Part shown: positions 34,845 through 44,460 of the stretch, piece by piece | Position numbering within the stretch: the stretch's first letter is position 1 | Layout: the number at the start of each line of letters is the position of its first letter | Assembly (NCBI RefSeq): GCF_039975415.1 | Contig: NZ_JBDWHD010000010.1 | From: Ascidiaceihabitans sp039975415 | GTDB lineage: Bacteria > Pseudomonadota > Alphaproteobacteria > Rhodobacterales > Rhodobacteraceae | Strand: one strand, 5' to 3' | DNA: 64,000 nucleotides | Made by a program: the position numbers and the translations under genes | The notes under the pieces: generated by a model | The model's database searches: none | Seen by the model: only the letters and a program-made list of their open reading frames with translations | What the model was told of the DNA's origin: nothing

Positions 34845-36626
34845 ATGCCACGCTACACAGCCCCAACCAAAGACACGCAATTCATCCTGCATGATGTGTT
34901 GAAAATCTCTGAATCCACGATCCCCGGCTACGACGAACTTGAGGCCGATTTCACATCTGCCGTTCTGGAAGAAGCCGGCAAACTGGCCACAGATGTATTG
35001 GCCCCATTGAACCCGGTGGGTGACACCGAAGGCTGCCGTTTGGAAAATGGCATCGTCTACACACCGACGGGCTTCAAGGCCGCGTTCGAGCAGGTCAAAG
35101 AAGGCGGCTGGACCGGATTGGACATGCCAGAGCAATACGGCGGCCAGAACATGCCAGCCGTGATCGGCTCAGCCGTGGGCGAGATGTTTTCCGCATCAAA
35201 CCAAGCCTTTACCATGTATCAGGGTCTGACCCACGGTGCCGCATCGGCCATTTTGGCCCACGGCACCGACGCCCAAAAGGACAAATGGTTGCCCAAGATG
35301 GTGTCCTGCGAATGGACCGGCACCATGAACCTGACCGAACCCCATTGCGGCACGGATTTGGGCATGATGCGCACCAAAGCGGAACCCCAAGACGATGGGT
35401 CTTACAAGATCACTGGCCAGAAGATTTTCATCTCGTCCGGTGATCACGACATGGCCGACAACATCGTCCACTTGGTTCTGGCCAAGATCGTGGGCGGCCC
35501 TGAAGGCATCAAAGGCGTGTCTTTGTTCATCGTTCCTAAGGTAATGGTCGATGACAACGGCGACATGGGTGCGCGCAACGGCGTATCCGTGGGCAAGATC
35601 GAAGAGAAAATGGGCATTCACGGCAATTCGACATGCGTGATGAACTACGACGAAGCGACGGGATACTTGCTGGGCGACGAGCACAAAGGCATGCGCGCCA
35701 TGTTCACCATGATGAACGAGGCCCGTCTGGGTGTCGGCATGCAGGGGCTGGCCCAAGCAGACGCCGCCTATCAGAACGCTTTGGACTACGCCAAGGACCG
35801 TTTGCAAGGCCGTGACGTAACGGGGGCCAAGAACCCCGAAGGCCCCGCCGATCCGCTGATCGTGCACCCCGACATTCGCCGTTCATTGATGGAACAAAAG
35901 TCTTTCGCAGAAGGCGCGCGTGCGTTCATTCTGTGGGGTGCCACCATGATCGATGCGGCGCATCGTTCCGAAGACAAAGACGCTGACGGCCTCGTGTCTT
36001 TGCTAACCCCTGTCATCAAAGGCTTCCTGACGGACGTAGGCTACGACATGACCGTAAAAGCACAGCAGGTGTACGGCGGGCACGGCTACATCGAAGAATG
36101 GGGCATGTCCCAGTTCACCCGCGATGCACGTATTGCGATGATCTATGAAGGTGCCAATGGCGTGCAGGCCTTGGACTTGGTTGGTCGCAAGCTGGCGCAA
36201 GATAGTGGCAAGCATGTGATGGCGTTCTTTGATCTGGTCAAGACCTTCATCAAGGATAATGCCGGCGAAGACGACGCCTATGATGCGGCGTTTTTGGAGC
36301 CACTCAAGGCAGCGTCCAAAGACTTGCAAGCAGCAGGCATGTATTTCATGCAAAACGGTATGAAGAACCCCAACAACGCATTGTCTGGTTCCAACGACTT
36401 TATGCACATGTTCGGTCACGTCTGCCTTGGCCTGATGTGGGCGCAAATGGGCAAAGCGGCAACCGAAGCCTTGGCAAACGGCGCGTCGGACACTGCGTTC
36501 TACGAGACCAAGCTGGCCACGGGGCGCTTTTATATGGCCCGCCAATTGCCAGCAACAGCGCTGCATCTGGCCCGCATCAACACAGGTGCAGACACAGTTA
36601 TGGCGTTGGACGCGGCAAACTTCTAA
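34845..36626 (+). CDS. Long acyl-CoA dehydrogenase, DmdC-like
   Basis: 593 residues, the length of DmdC (3-methylmercaptopropionyl-CoA dehydrogenase) and related enzymes with an extra C-terminal domain (PF12806 type). FAD site LTEPHCGTDLGMMRT; a YGGHGYIEEWG loop; the catalytic Glu lies in MIYEGANGVQALDLVGRK, at residue 435. DmdC acts in DMSP demethylation; other members act on medium-chain acyl-CoA. The MerR neighbour and thiolase/FadB genes favour general fatty-acid use, so the DmdC role is uncertain. AAAGGGAA precedes the start. Confidence 0.9.
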   Translation: MPRYTAPTKDTQFILHDVLKISESTIPGYDELEADFTSAVLEEAGKLATDVLAPLNPVGDTEGCRLENGIVYTPTGFKAAFEQVKEGGWTGLDMPEQYGGQNMPAVIGSAVGEMFSASNQAFTMYQGLTHGAASAILAHGTDAQKDKWLPKMVSCEWTGTMNLTEPHCGTDLGMMRTKAEPQDDGSYKITGQKIFISSGDHDMADNIVHLVLAKIVGGPEGIKGVSLFIVPKVMVDDNGDMGARNGVSVGKIEEKMGIHGNSTCVMNYDEATGYLLGDEHKGMRAMFTMMNEARLGVGMQGLAQADAAYQNALDYAKDRLQGRDVTGAKNPEGPADPLIVHPDIRRSLMEQKSFAEGARAFILWGATMIDAAHRSEDKDADGLVSLLTPVIKGFLTDVGYDMTVKAQQVYGGHGYIEEWGMSQFTRDARIAMIYEGANGVQALDLVGRKLAQDSGKHVMAFFDLVKTFIKDNAGEDDAYDAAFLEPLKAASKDLQAAGMYFMQNGMKNPNNALSGSNDFMHMFGHVCLGLMWAQMGKAATEALANGASDTAFYETKLATGRFYMARQLPATALHLARINTGADTVMALDAANF

Positions 36627-36634
36627 ACTGGTGG

Positions 36635-36656
36635 GGTGCGCCAAGGCGCACCTTAC
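36635..36656. repeat. Palindromic repeat family 2, copy C
   Basis: GGTGCGCC AA GGCGCACC then TTAC, nine bases after the acyl-CoA dehydrogenase stop. Perfect eight-pair hairpin in the same orientation as copy A. Confidence 0.8.
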
Positions 36657-36674
36657 CCTAACTTCGGAGCCTTG

Positions 36675-36887
36675 ATGCCAAAACGCTTTCGCCTGACCCG
36701 TCGCCTTCCCATCGCCATGACCGAAGACGGTTATAGAAACCTTAAACGGTTTGCGACCGATGCAGGATTGGACGAGGGAGAAGCACTGTCGTTTTTATTT
36801 GAAAATTTCCGCAGTGTTATCAACGAAGAAAATCTGACAGCCCGCTTGCGGTTGTTTAACGCAGAGATCGACGCGCGTAAGCGCTAG
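36675..36887 (+). CDS. Small conserved-looking protein, possible ribbon-helix-helix
   Basis: 70 residues from the ATG at 36675 (CGGAG before it). A basic start (MPKRFRLTRRLPIAM) is followed by a strand-helix-helix pattern: TEDGYRNLKRFATDAGLDEG, EALSFLFENF, VINEENLTARLRLF. It recalls CopG/RHH regulators or a small CoA-enzyme partner; no family is recognised. It sits between two acyl-CoA dehydrogenase genes and 11 bases before the second. Confidence 0.6.
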   Translation: MPKRFRLTRRLPIAMTEDGYRNLKRFATDAGLDEGEALSFLFENFRSVINEENLTARLRLFNAEIDARKR

Positions 36888-36898
36888 GGAGAACCCGC

Positions 36899-38056
36899 AT
36901 GAAAGATATGGCTGGCACCGCCTCAAGCTGGATGACAGATGAGCACCAGATGATCGCCGAAATGACGCGGGCATTCATAACCAAAGAATGGGGCCCCAAA
37001 TTCGAGCGTTGGCGCAAACAGGGGCAAATGGATCGCGAGACTTGGGTTGAATCCGGCGAATTGGGTCTGCTTTGCCCTTCCATCCCGGAAGAATACGGCG
37101 GAGCTGGCGGTGACTTCGGACATGAAGCCGCTATTCTGATCGAAGCATCGCGTGCCAATCTTGCATCATGGGGCCATGGCATCCATTCAGGCATCGTCGC
37201 GCACTACATTCTGAATTGCGGAACGGAAGAGCAAAAAGCCCGATGGTTGCCAAAAATGGTGACTGGCGAGTTGGTCGGGGCCCTGGCGATGACAGAGCCG
37301 TCGACCGGATCCGATGTCCAATCCATCAAAACAAAAGCAATTCGCGATGGAAACGCCTACCGATTGTCGGGTCAAAAAACATTTATAACCAACGGTCAGC
37401 ACGCCAATCTGATCATCGTAGCTGCCAAAACCGATCCCAATGAACGCGCGAAAGGTGTGTCTTTGGTTGTGGTCGAAACGGATGAGGTCACAGGCTTTGC
37501 GCGTGGTCGCAACCTGGAGAAAATCGGGATGCATGCGGCCGATACATCCGAGCTGTTCTTTGACAACGTAGAAATACCGCCCGAAAATATTTTGGGGGGC
37601 GACGAGGGGCAAGGGTTTTACCAACTGATGAACCAGCTGCCACAAGAACGTTTGATTATTGCATGCGCTGCGGTTGGAGCTATGGAAGGTGCTGTTGAGC
37701 GAACAGTGGCCTATGCGCGCGAGCGCGAAGCGTTTGGTGGACCGATCATGCAATTCCAGAACACGCGCTTCAAACTGGCCGAGTGTAAAACAAAGGCAAT
37801 GGTCAGCCGATCATTCTTTGATGAATGTATGGCCGAGCATTTGCGCGGTGCGCTCACGGCGGACAAAGCAGCAATGTGCAAGTATTGGACAACAGACACC
37901 CAAGCCTGGGTTCTGGACGAATGCCTGCAACTTCATGGCGGTTATGGGTTTATGCAAGAGTACGCTATAGGCGAGATGTGGACTGATGCCCGCGTTCAGC
38001 GCATTTACGGCGGCACCAACGAGATTATGAAAGAGCTGATCGCGAGGGCACTTTGA
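36899..38056 (+). CDS. Acyl-CoA dehydrogenase
   Basis: 385 residues, standard length. FAD motif LAMTEPSTGSDVQ, KTFITNGQHANL, and the catalytic Glu in IYGGTNEIMKELIARAL at the C terminus. Similar in build to long-chain or isovaleryl-type enzymes; substrate cannot be assigned. Start follows AGGGAG. It belongs to the degradation cluster 34380-43020. Confidence 0.92.
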   Translation: MKDMAGTASSWMTDEHQMIAEMTRAFITKEWGPKFERWRKQGQMDRETWVESGELGLLCPSIPEEYGGAGGDFGHEAAILIEASRANLASWGHGIHSGIVAHYILNCGTEEQKARWLPKMVTGELVGALAMTEPSTGSDVQSIKTKAIRDGNAYRLSGQKTFITNGQHANLIIVAAKTDPNERAKGVSLVVVETDEVTGFARGRNLEKIGMHAADTSELFFDNVEIPPENILGGDEGQGFYQLMNQLPQERLIIACAAVGAMEGAVERTVAYAREREAFGGPIMQFQNTRFKLAECKTKAMVSRSFFDECMAEHLRGALTADKAAMCKYWTTDTQAWVLDECLQLHGGYGFMQEYAIGEMWTDARVQRIYGGTNEIMKELIARAL

Positions 38057-38363
38057 TGTCCTTTCCTACGGTGCAATTTGTACGTTGGGGAGCCTCCGGC
38101 GGAGGTTTATCTGGCGAGATGAAGGAGGATCTTTTGCGCGATCCACTCCGCCATCCGGAACCAGATAGTACGGGACGGCAGAGCTTCACCTCGCATATGG
38201 CTCAGCTCCTCAGCCTACCATACCGGTCCATGGTAGGCGCATTAACCTTAATCCTTGGTGAACATCCCCCTGTTCATCTCGCAAAGTAAACCTCACGGGG
38301 GTCTGGGGGTGTGAAACCCCCAGTCTTGTTTAACAAAAAGCGTCCATGGGAGGACACAGGCAC
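38057..38363. repeat. Hairpin-rich intergenic region
   Basis: No convincing gene in 307 bases. It holds three stem-loops: GCCTCCGGCGGAGG near 38095-38108 with the sequence GGCGAGATGAAGGAG behind it; GCCTACCAT/ATGGTAGGC (38213-38221 with 38230-38238, loop ACCGGTCC); and CTGGGGGT/ACCCCCAG (38303-38310 with 38316-38323). The first and last resemble diverged forms of repeat family 1. GST begins just after. Confidence 0.6.
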
Positions 38364-39005
38364 ATGACCTTACAACTGCAATGTTTTGGCGAAAGCGGAA
38401 ATTCTTACAAAGCGGCATTGGCGTTGGAGCTATCGGGCCTCGCGTGGGAACCGGTCTTTGTTGATTTTTTCCAAGGGGCCGCGCGTACGCCAGAGTTCAA
38501 AGCCCTCAACACTATGGGCGAAGCACCTGTGTTGATCGACACAGATCACGATTATTCTATCACTCAATCGGGTGCCATTCAGGACTACATCAGTCATTTA
38601 AGCGGTAAGTTCGCCGGCAATTCACCCGAAGAGCGCCGCGAAGTGTTGCGGTGGGTTTTGTTTGACAATCACAAATTGAGCTCAATGGCTGGCGTCACAC
38701 GGTTTTTGATGAACTTTTTGCCTGAAGACAAACGCCCCCAAGAGGTCATTGCCTTCAATCAAGGCCGCCTTCAAGGCGCTTATGCTGTGTTGAATGCTCA
38801 TCTCGAAGGGCGGCAATGGATTGTGGGCAACGACATCACCAACGCCGATCTAAGTTGCTGTGGCTATCTCTACTATCCAGAGCCATTTGGGTTCGATCGT
38901 GCCGCCTTCCCAAACATCGACGCGTGGTTGACACGTTTGTCTGAAACTCCGGGGTGGAAACACCCTTACGATCTAATGCCCGGCAACCCCTCTGACCGGG
39001 CGTAA
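38364..39005 (+). CDS. Glutathione S-transferase family protein
   Basis: 213 residues from the ATG at 38364. N-terminal thioredoxin-like domain starting LQCFGESGNSYKAALALELSG with a GEAPVLID cis-Pro motif, SITQSGAIQDYI, then the helical C-terminal domain with ITNADLSCCGYLYYPE. Detoxification or thiol transfer is the family role. It lies between the dehydrogenase and thiolase genes. Confidence 0.87.
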   Translation: MTLQLQCFGESGNSYKAALALELSGLAWEPVFVDFFQGAARTPEFKALNTMGEAPVLIDTDHDYSITQSGAIQDYISHLSGKFAGNSPEERREVLRWVLFDNHKLSSMAGVTRFLMNFLPEDKRPQEVIAFNQGRLQGAYAVLNAHLEGRQWIVGNDITNADLSCCGYLYYPEPFGFDRAAFPNIDAWLTRLSETPGWKHPYDLMPGNPSDRA

Positions 39006-39095
39006 CCCTTCTTCACGACGCTGCGGCAGACCTTGAATTGTCCCATGCCAAAGCATCACCTGATAAAAGAACACTGCTTGAAAGGATCACCCGAT

Positions 39096-40307
39096 ATGAC
39101 CGAAGCCTACATCTACGACGCCCTGCGCACACCGCGCGGCAAGGGTCGCAAAGACGGGAGCCTGCACGAAGTGACAGCGCTGCGCCTGTCTGCCGTCACC
39201 ATGAACGCGTTGAAAGAGCGCAACAATCTGGAAGGCCATGCCGTGGAAGACGTGATTTGGGGCAATGTCACCCAAGTCATGGAACAGGGCGGATGTTTGG
39301 CACGCTCTGCTGTTTTGGCCTCTGACCTTGATGAGCGTATTCCCGGTCTTGCCATCAACCGTTTCTGCGCTTCTGGCATGGAAGCCGTAAACCTTGCCGC
39401 CAATCAGGTCAAAGGTGGCGCGGGCATGGCTTATATCGCGGGTGGCGTCGAAATGATGGGGCGCGTCGCAATGGGCAGCGATGGGGCAGCGATTGCTGCG
39501 GACCCAAGCATCGCCATGGACAGCTATTTTGTGCCGCAGGGCATCTCGGCGGACATTATTGCGACTGAGTACGGCTACACCCGTGACGACGCGGATATGC
39601 TGGCGATGGAATCCCAGCGCCGTGCCAAGGCCGCTTGGGACGACAACCGTTTTGCCAAGTCCGTCATTCAGGTCAAAGATCAGAACGGTCTGACGATCCT
39701 GGACCACGACGAATACATGCGCCCGCAAACCGACATGCAAAGCCTTGGGTCCCTGAACCCAGCCTTCCAAGCCATGGGTGAAATGATGCCCGGCTTTGAT
39801 AAGGTCGCGTTGATGAAGTACCCGCATCTGGAGAAAATCAACCACATCCACCACGCGGGCAACTCGTCCGGCATCGTGGATGGCTCTGCCGCTGTGTTGA
39901 TCGGCAACAAAGAGTTTGGCGAAAAGTATGGCCTGAAACCGCGCGCCCGCATCAAAGCCACAACAAAGATCGGCACGGACCCCACGATCATGCTGACGGG
40001 CCCTGTCCCCGCCACCAAGAAAATCCTCGAAGACAATGGCATGAATATCGGCGACATCGACCTCTTTGAGGTCAACGAAGCCTTTGCCTCAGTCGTCATG
40101 CTATTCATGGACAAATTCAACGTCGAACATGAAAAAGTGAACGTCAACGGTGGGTCCATCGCCATGGGGCACCCTTTGGGCGCAACTGGTGCTATGATCA
40201 TCGGAACGCTTCTGGACGAGCTTGAACGCCAAGACAAAGAAGTAGGGCTTGCCACGCTTTGCATCGCGTCCGGCATGGGGGCGGCTACCATCATCGAACG
40301 GGTCTGA
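39096..40307 (+). CDS. fadA: Acetyl-CoA C-acyltransferase (thiolase)
   Basis: 403 residues from the ATG at 39096 (AAAGGATC before it). The two catalytic cysteines are in NRFCASGMEAV and TLCIASGMG; the His is in MGHPLGATGAM. It cleaves 3-ketoacyl-CoA. The order FadA then FadB on one strand, with a DUF gene between, makes a beta-oxidation operon that ends at the terminator 43045-43078. Confidence 0.93.
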   Translation: MTEAYIYDALRTPRGKGRKDGSLHEVTALRLSAVTMNALKERNNLEGHAVEDVIWGNVTQVMEQGGCLARSAVLASDLDERIPGLAINRFCASGMEAVNLAANQVKGGAGMAYIAGGVEMMGRVAMGSDGAAIAADPSIAMDSYFVPQGISADIIATEYGYTRDDADMLAMESQRRAKAAWDDNRFAKSVIQVKDQNGLTILDHDEYMRPQTDMQSLGSLNPAFQAMGEMMPGFDKVALMKYPHLEKINHIHHAGNSSGIVDGSAAVLIGNKEFGEKYGLKPRARIKATTKIGTDPTIMLTGPVPATKKILEDNGMNIGDIDLFEVNEAFASVVMLFMDKFNVEHEKVNVNGGSIAMGHPLGATGAMIIGTLLDELERQDKEVGLATLCIASGMGAATIIERV

Positions 40308-40327
40308 ACACGGCAATGCCAGGAAAT

Positions 40328-40822
40328 ATGAAAGAAACCGAAGACCGAGACGCCATGGCCATCTATCAGGACCATGTTGATCGGGCTTCGGCAGCGACAC
40401 TTGCCGCTGACTATGCAGCCTTTAGCGCTTGCATTTCTTTCCCTTGGCGGGTTCGCACCGTCAACTTGGATCTGTGCATTGAAGACGATGAAGAGCATCG
40501 TAGGAACTTTCGCCAATTCGTCGATGTTTTGAAGACTGACAATGTCACAGGTCTGCACCGCTTGGTGAAGACGGCGTGGTTCGTGACACCTGATGTCATC
40601 GAAGGGACCCACATATCCCATATGATGCACAACGGAACGCGACTGCGAGACCCCTATTACAACCGTATCCGGCTGGTCCGGCACCCTGAACATGGCTGGC
40701 GCGAGACCGATTGCACCAATGCCGTAGTGAACAAAGCGGGCAACTTCGCAATCGTCGATACGATATCGACAGATGCCTTGCCGCCCGAACTGAAAGAACT
40801 TCCGGAAAGGAAACTGAAATGA
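40328..40822 (+). CDS. Unrecognised small protein between fadA and fadB (SnoaL/NTF2-like)
   Basis: 164 residues from a probable ATG at 40328; 40355 is possible. It contains YQDHVDRASAATLAADYAAF and MMHNGTRLRDPYYNRIRLV, with a WRETDCTNAVV late strand, suggesting a cone-shaped SnoaL/NTF2 fold. No catalytic residues can be assigned. Its stop overlaps the fadB start (ATGA), so it is cotranslated with fadB. Confidence 0.65.
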   Translation: MKETEDRDAMAIYQDHVDRASAATLAADYAAFSACISFPWRVRTVNLDLCIEDDEEHRRNFRQFVDVLKTDNVTGLHRLVKTAWFVTPDVIEGTHISHMMHNGTRLRDPYYNRIRLVRHPEHGWRETDCTNAVVNKAGNFAIVDTISTDALPPELKELPERKLK

Positions 40823-43020
40823 CCGATTTTACGATGCAAAAAGATGCCGAAGGCATCGCCACCATCACATGGGATGTAGCCGACAAAACCATGAATGTGA
40901 TGTCAATTGATGGCTTGGGCCAACTTGACGCGCATATTGACGACGCCCTGGCCGATGACGCCGTCAAAGGCATCGTCATCACATCCGGCAAGGACAGCTT
41001 TGCGGGCGGCATGGACTTGAACCTGCTGGCAAAAATGAAAGCCGACGCAGGCGATGACCCTGCAAAGGGCCTGTTTGAAGGCACCATGAAAATGCACGCC
41101 TTGCTGCGCAAGATTGAACGCGCGGGCATGGACCCAAAGACCAACAAAGGCGGCAAACCGATTGCTTCCGCCCTGCCCGGCACGGCTGCTGGCATTGGTT
41201 TGGAACTGCCACTGGCCACGCACCGCATCTTTTGCACATCCAACCCTAAGGCCAAAGTCGGCCTGCCCGAAATTCTGGTTGGCATCTTCCCCGGCGGCGG
41301 CGGCACAGTTCGCTTGCTGTTCAAAATGGGTTTGGTCAACGCTTCGTCGCAAATCCTTGAAGGCCGTATGAACGCGCCTGAAAAGGCCAAATCACTTGGC
41401 ATCGTAGATGAAGTGTCCGACGATCCGGTCGCGGCGGCCCGCGCTTGGGTTCTGGAGGCCAAAGACGCCGATATCGTCAAACCATGGGACGCCAAAGGCT
41501 TCAAAATGCCCGGCGGTGCGCCCTATCACCCTGCTGGTTTCATGAACTATGTCGGTGCCAACGCGATGGTTGCAGGCAAGACTAAAGGTGCGTTTCCTGC
41601 GGCCAAGGCCGTGCTAAGCGTGCTTTATGAAGCGGCTTTGGTGCCCTTCGACACGGCCCTGAAAATCGAGGCGCGCTGGTTCACCAACATCCTGATGAAC
41701 CCGTCGTCTTCCGCGATGATCCGGTCCTTGTTCCTGAACAAAGAAGCCTTGGAAAAAGGCGCTGTGCGTCCCAAAGGCATCGCGGACCAACGCGTCAAAA
41801 AACTGGGCGTCTTGGGCGCAGGCATGATGGGTGCGGGTATCGCGTTGGTGTCGGCGCAGGCTGGTATTGAGGTCGTGCTGATCGACCGTGACCAAGATGC
41901 GGCGGACAAAGGCAAAGCCTACACCGAAGCGTATCTCGACAAGGGCATCGCCCGCAAAAAAGGCACGCCCGAGAAGAAAGAGGCGATGTTGTCGCTGATC
42001 ACCGCGACGCCTGATGTTGAAAAGCTGGCAGGCTGCGACCTGATCATCGAGGCCGTGTTTGAAGATCCTGCCGTGAAGGCAGAAATCACCAAACGCGTCG
42101 AAGCGGTCATTCCTGAGGATTGCATTTTCGCCTCCAACACCTCGACCTTGCCCATTTCTGAACTGGCCAAGGCGTCTTCCCGTCCCGAGCAGTTCATCGG
42201 CATCCACTTCTTCTCACCCGTTGAGAAAATGTTGCTGGTTGAAATCATCAAGGGCGCGGAAACCGGCGACCGCGCAGTTGCGAAATCTTTGGACTACGTC
42301 CGCCAAATCCGCAAAACGCCCATCGTGGTCAACGATGCACGTTTCTTCTATGCCAACCGTTGCATCATCCCATACGGGAACGAAGCCACGCGCATGGTGA
42401 CAGAAGGCGTCGCACCGCAGTTGATAGACAGTGCCGCGCAGCAGTTGGGCTTCCCTGTCGGGCCAATCCAATTGGGCGACGAGACATCTATCGATCTTGG
42501 TGTGCGCATCATGAAAGCGACCAAAGCCGCAATGGGCAACGCCTATCCAGCGTCTGAGGCCGACGACCTGATCGTGTGGATGGAAGAAGAAGGCCGCCTT
42601 GGTCGCAAGGCGAACGCGGGTTACTTCAACTACGATGAAAAAGGCAAGCGCACAGGCTATTGGAAAGGCGTTCACGACAAGTATCCATTGGCCGATGAAC
42701 AGCCTGCATTGCGTGAAGTACAGGATCGTTTGATGTTTGCCCAAGTACTGGAAGCCGTGCGGGCACTGGAAGAAGGCGTTTTGGAAGACATCCGCGAAGG
42801 TGACGTTGGTGCGATCCTTGGATGGGGCTTTGCACCTGCCACGGGTGGCCCCTTCAGCTATCTGGACATTATCGGCACACCATACGCCGCTGAACGCTGT
42901 GACCAGTTGCAGGAAAAATTCGGCGATCGCTTCGAATGCCCGGCCTTGCTGCGTGAAATGGCCGCAAAGAACCAAACTTTCTACGGACGGTTTGGCAAAG
43001 AAGACGCGGCTGCGGCCTGA
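40819..43020 (+). CDS. fadB: 3-Hydroxyacyl-CoA dehydrogenase / enoyl-CoA hydratase (FadB-type)
   Basis: 733 residues. The N-terminal crotonase half has ITSGKDSFAGGMDLNLLAKM and a hydratase centre; the dehydrogenase half has GAGMMGAGIALVSAQAGIEV, HFFSPVEKMLLVEIIKG and the C-terminal domain GRKANAGYFNY. It runs the middle two steps of beta-oxidation and partners with the thiolase upstream. The stop is followed by a strong terminator. Confidence 0.95.
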   Translation: MTDFTMQKDAEGIATITWDVADKTMNVMSIDGLGQLDAHIDDALADDAVKGIVITSGKDSFAGGMDLNLLAKMKADAGDDPAKGLFEGTMKMHALLRKIERAGMDPKTNKGGKPIASALPGTAAGIGLELPLATHRIFCTSNPKAKVGLPEILVGIFPGGGGTVRLLFKMGLVNASSQILEGRMNAPEKAKSLGIVDEVSDDPVAAARAWVLEAKDADIVKPWDAKGFKMPGGAPYHPAGFMNYVGANAMVAGKTKGAFPAAKAVLSVLYEAALVPFDTALKIEARWFTNILMNPSSSAMIRSLFLNKEALEKGAVRPKGIADQRVKKLGVLGAGMMGAGIALVSAQAGIEVVLIDRDQDAADKGKAYTEAYLDKGIARKKGTPEKKEAMLSLITATPDVEKLAGCDLIIEAVFEDPAVKAEITKRVEAVIPEDCIFASNTSTLPISELAKASSRPEQFIGIHFFSPVEKMLLVEIIKGAETGDRAVAKSLDYVRQIRKTPIVVNDARFFYANRCIIPYGNEATRMVTEGVAPQLIDSAAQQLGFPVGPIQLGDETSIDLGVRIMKATKAAMGNAYPASEADDLIVWMEEEGRLGRKANAGYFNYDEKGKRTGYWKGVHDKYPLADEQPALREVQDRLMFAQVLEAVRALEEGVLEDIREGDVGAILGWGFAPATGGPFSYLDIIGTPYAAERCDQLQEKFGDRFECPALLREMAAKNQTFYGRFGKEDAAAA

Positions 43021-43044
43021 ATTTCTTCCTTTGTAATTTGACGG

Positions 43045-43078
43045 AAGGCCCTGTTTTTGCAGGGCCTTTTGTCGTTTT
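43045..43078 (+). terminator. Rho-independent terminator after fadB
   Basis: AAGGCCCTG (43045-43053), loop TTTTTG, CAGGGCCTT (43060-43068), then TTGTCGTTTTT. Nine perfect pairs and a T-rich tail. It closes the fad operon. Confidence 0.9.
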
Positions 43079-43219
43079 TACCGACCTTTTGTGCGATGCA
43101 AGGACGCGGTACCGGCAAACACTTTGATTTGAACAGCTTTTTAAGACCCTTTGTTTTATACGTTGCGGATGCGCTGTATTGCGTTAACAAGATCGCCAAC
43201 AGTGGCAAGAAGCAGACAT

Positions 43220-44251
43220 ATGACCCAAAAATCAAGCGTTTCAGCGCAGACAGTCGAACCGAAAAATGCCCGTGACTGGGTGAAAGTTTTGGCAAATTAC
43301 CGTGAACCAAGTGCAAAACGCAGCAGTTTCGAATTGGCGGTAACATTAGGTCCCTTCATTGGGCTTTGGGCATTGGCATGGTGGTCGCTGTCAATCAGCG
43401 CTTGGCTGACCTTGGCCATATCGCTGTGCAACGCCGCGTTTTTGCTTCGTTTGTTTGCCATTCAACACGATTGTGGGCACAGCGCTTTTTTCAAGAACCG
43501 CGCACTCAGCGACTGGACGGGACGCGCCATCGGTGTCCTGACCCTGACGCCCTATGATGTTTGGCGTCGGGCACATTCCATCCACCATAGTTCTGCCGGT
43601 AATCTGGGTCGGCGGGGGCTGGGCGATATCAACACTTTGACGGTCGCCGAATACCGCGCCCGCTCTCCGATGAAACGCCTGATGTACCGCATGTATCGCC
43701 ATCCGATCGTTTTGTTCGGTCTGGGGCCGGGTTATGTGTTCTTTTTGGAAAACCGCCTGCCCGTCGGATTGATGGAAAAGGGCAAATACTGGATCAGCGC
43801 TATGGGGACCAATGCAGCCATTCTGGTGGCGTTGTTGGTAATCCTTTACTTTGGCGGGCTGACCCCGATCTTGCTGATTTTTGTGCCGTCCACCTTGCTG
43901 GCAGCGACGGCCGGGGTATGGCTGTTCTATGTCCAGCACCAGTTCGAGACCACACATTGGGAAGAGAACGACAACTGGGATGTGCATCATGCCGCCCTGC
44001 ATGGTAGCTCGCATTACGTCATGCCACGGGTTCTGCAATGGCTCAGTGCCAATATCGGCATCCACCACGTGCACCACCTATACAGCCGCATCCCATTCTA
44101 CCGCCTTCCCGAAGTGCTAAGCGATCACGCCGATCTTGCGACAGGCAATCAGATGACCATCCGTGAAAGCATTGCAAATGCGCGGCTGCATCTTTGGGAT
44201 GAAAACAGCAAACGTCTGCTGTCGTTTTCAGAGGCACGCAAAGTCGCGTAA
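43220..44251 (+). CDS. Membrane fatty-acid desaturase
   Basis: 343 residues from the ATG at 43220. The three histidine boxes are HDCGH (in FAIQHDCGHSAFF), HSIHH (RRAHSIHHSSAGN) and HHVHH (NIGIHHVHHLYS), with four to five transmembrane helices. It is a diiron desaturase introducing a double bond into membrane lipids, in line with cold or marine life. Separated from fadB by a terminator, with its own promoter. Confidence 0.92.
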   Translation: MTQKSSVSAQTVEPKNARDWVKVLANYREPSAKRSSFELAVTLGPFIGLWALAWWSLSISAWLTLAISLCNAAFLLRLFAIQHDCGHSAFFKNRALSDWTGRAIGVLTLTPYDVWRRAHSIHHSSAGNLGRRGLGDINTLTVAEYRARSPMKRLMYRMYRHPIVLFGLGPGYVFFLENRLPVGLMEKGKYWISAMGTNAAILVALLVILYFGGLTPILLIFVPSTLLAATAGVWLFYVQHQFETTHWEENDNWDVHHAALHGSSHYVMPRVLQWLSANIGIHHVHHLYSRIPFYRLPEVLSDHADLATGNQMTIRESIANARLHLWDENSKRLLSFSEARKVA

Positions 44252-44356
44252 CCACATCGGTCCACGTCTGACATTCAACGCCGCGCATGGAAGTGCGCGG
44301 TTGGTTTGGTCGCGTTTCGGCAAAAGCCTGCACGACGATACTGCTTGGGGGAAGGG

Positions 44357-44433
44357 TGGTACCACCTCCTGGTCTCGAACCAGGGACCTCTTGATCCACA
44401 ATCAAGCGCTCTAACCTACTGAGCTAAGGCGGC
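44357..44433 (-). tRNA. tRNA-His (anticodon GTG)
   Basis: 77 bases including an encoded CCA (44357-44359). Acceptor GCCGCCT/AGGTGGT starts with a G-U pair; anticodon stem CTTGA/TCAAG holds TTGTGGA, anticodon GTG. The discriminator is A73 and the base before G1 is T, so there is no encoded G-1. This matches the unusual histidine tRNA identity of many alphaproteobacteria. Confidence 0.93.
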
Positions 44434-44460
44434 ACGTTGGGGTGATTTAACGCCCAAGTC

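Noticed and set aside
38053..38289. 78-codon open frame between acyl-CoA dehydrogenase and GST
   Set aside because: Runs through three palindromic stems with no family pattern and lies on repeat-like sequence.
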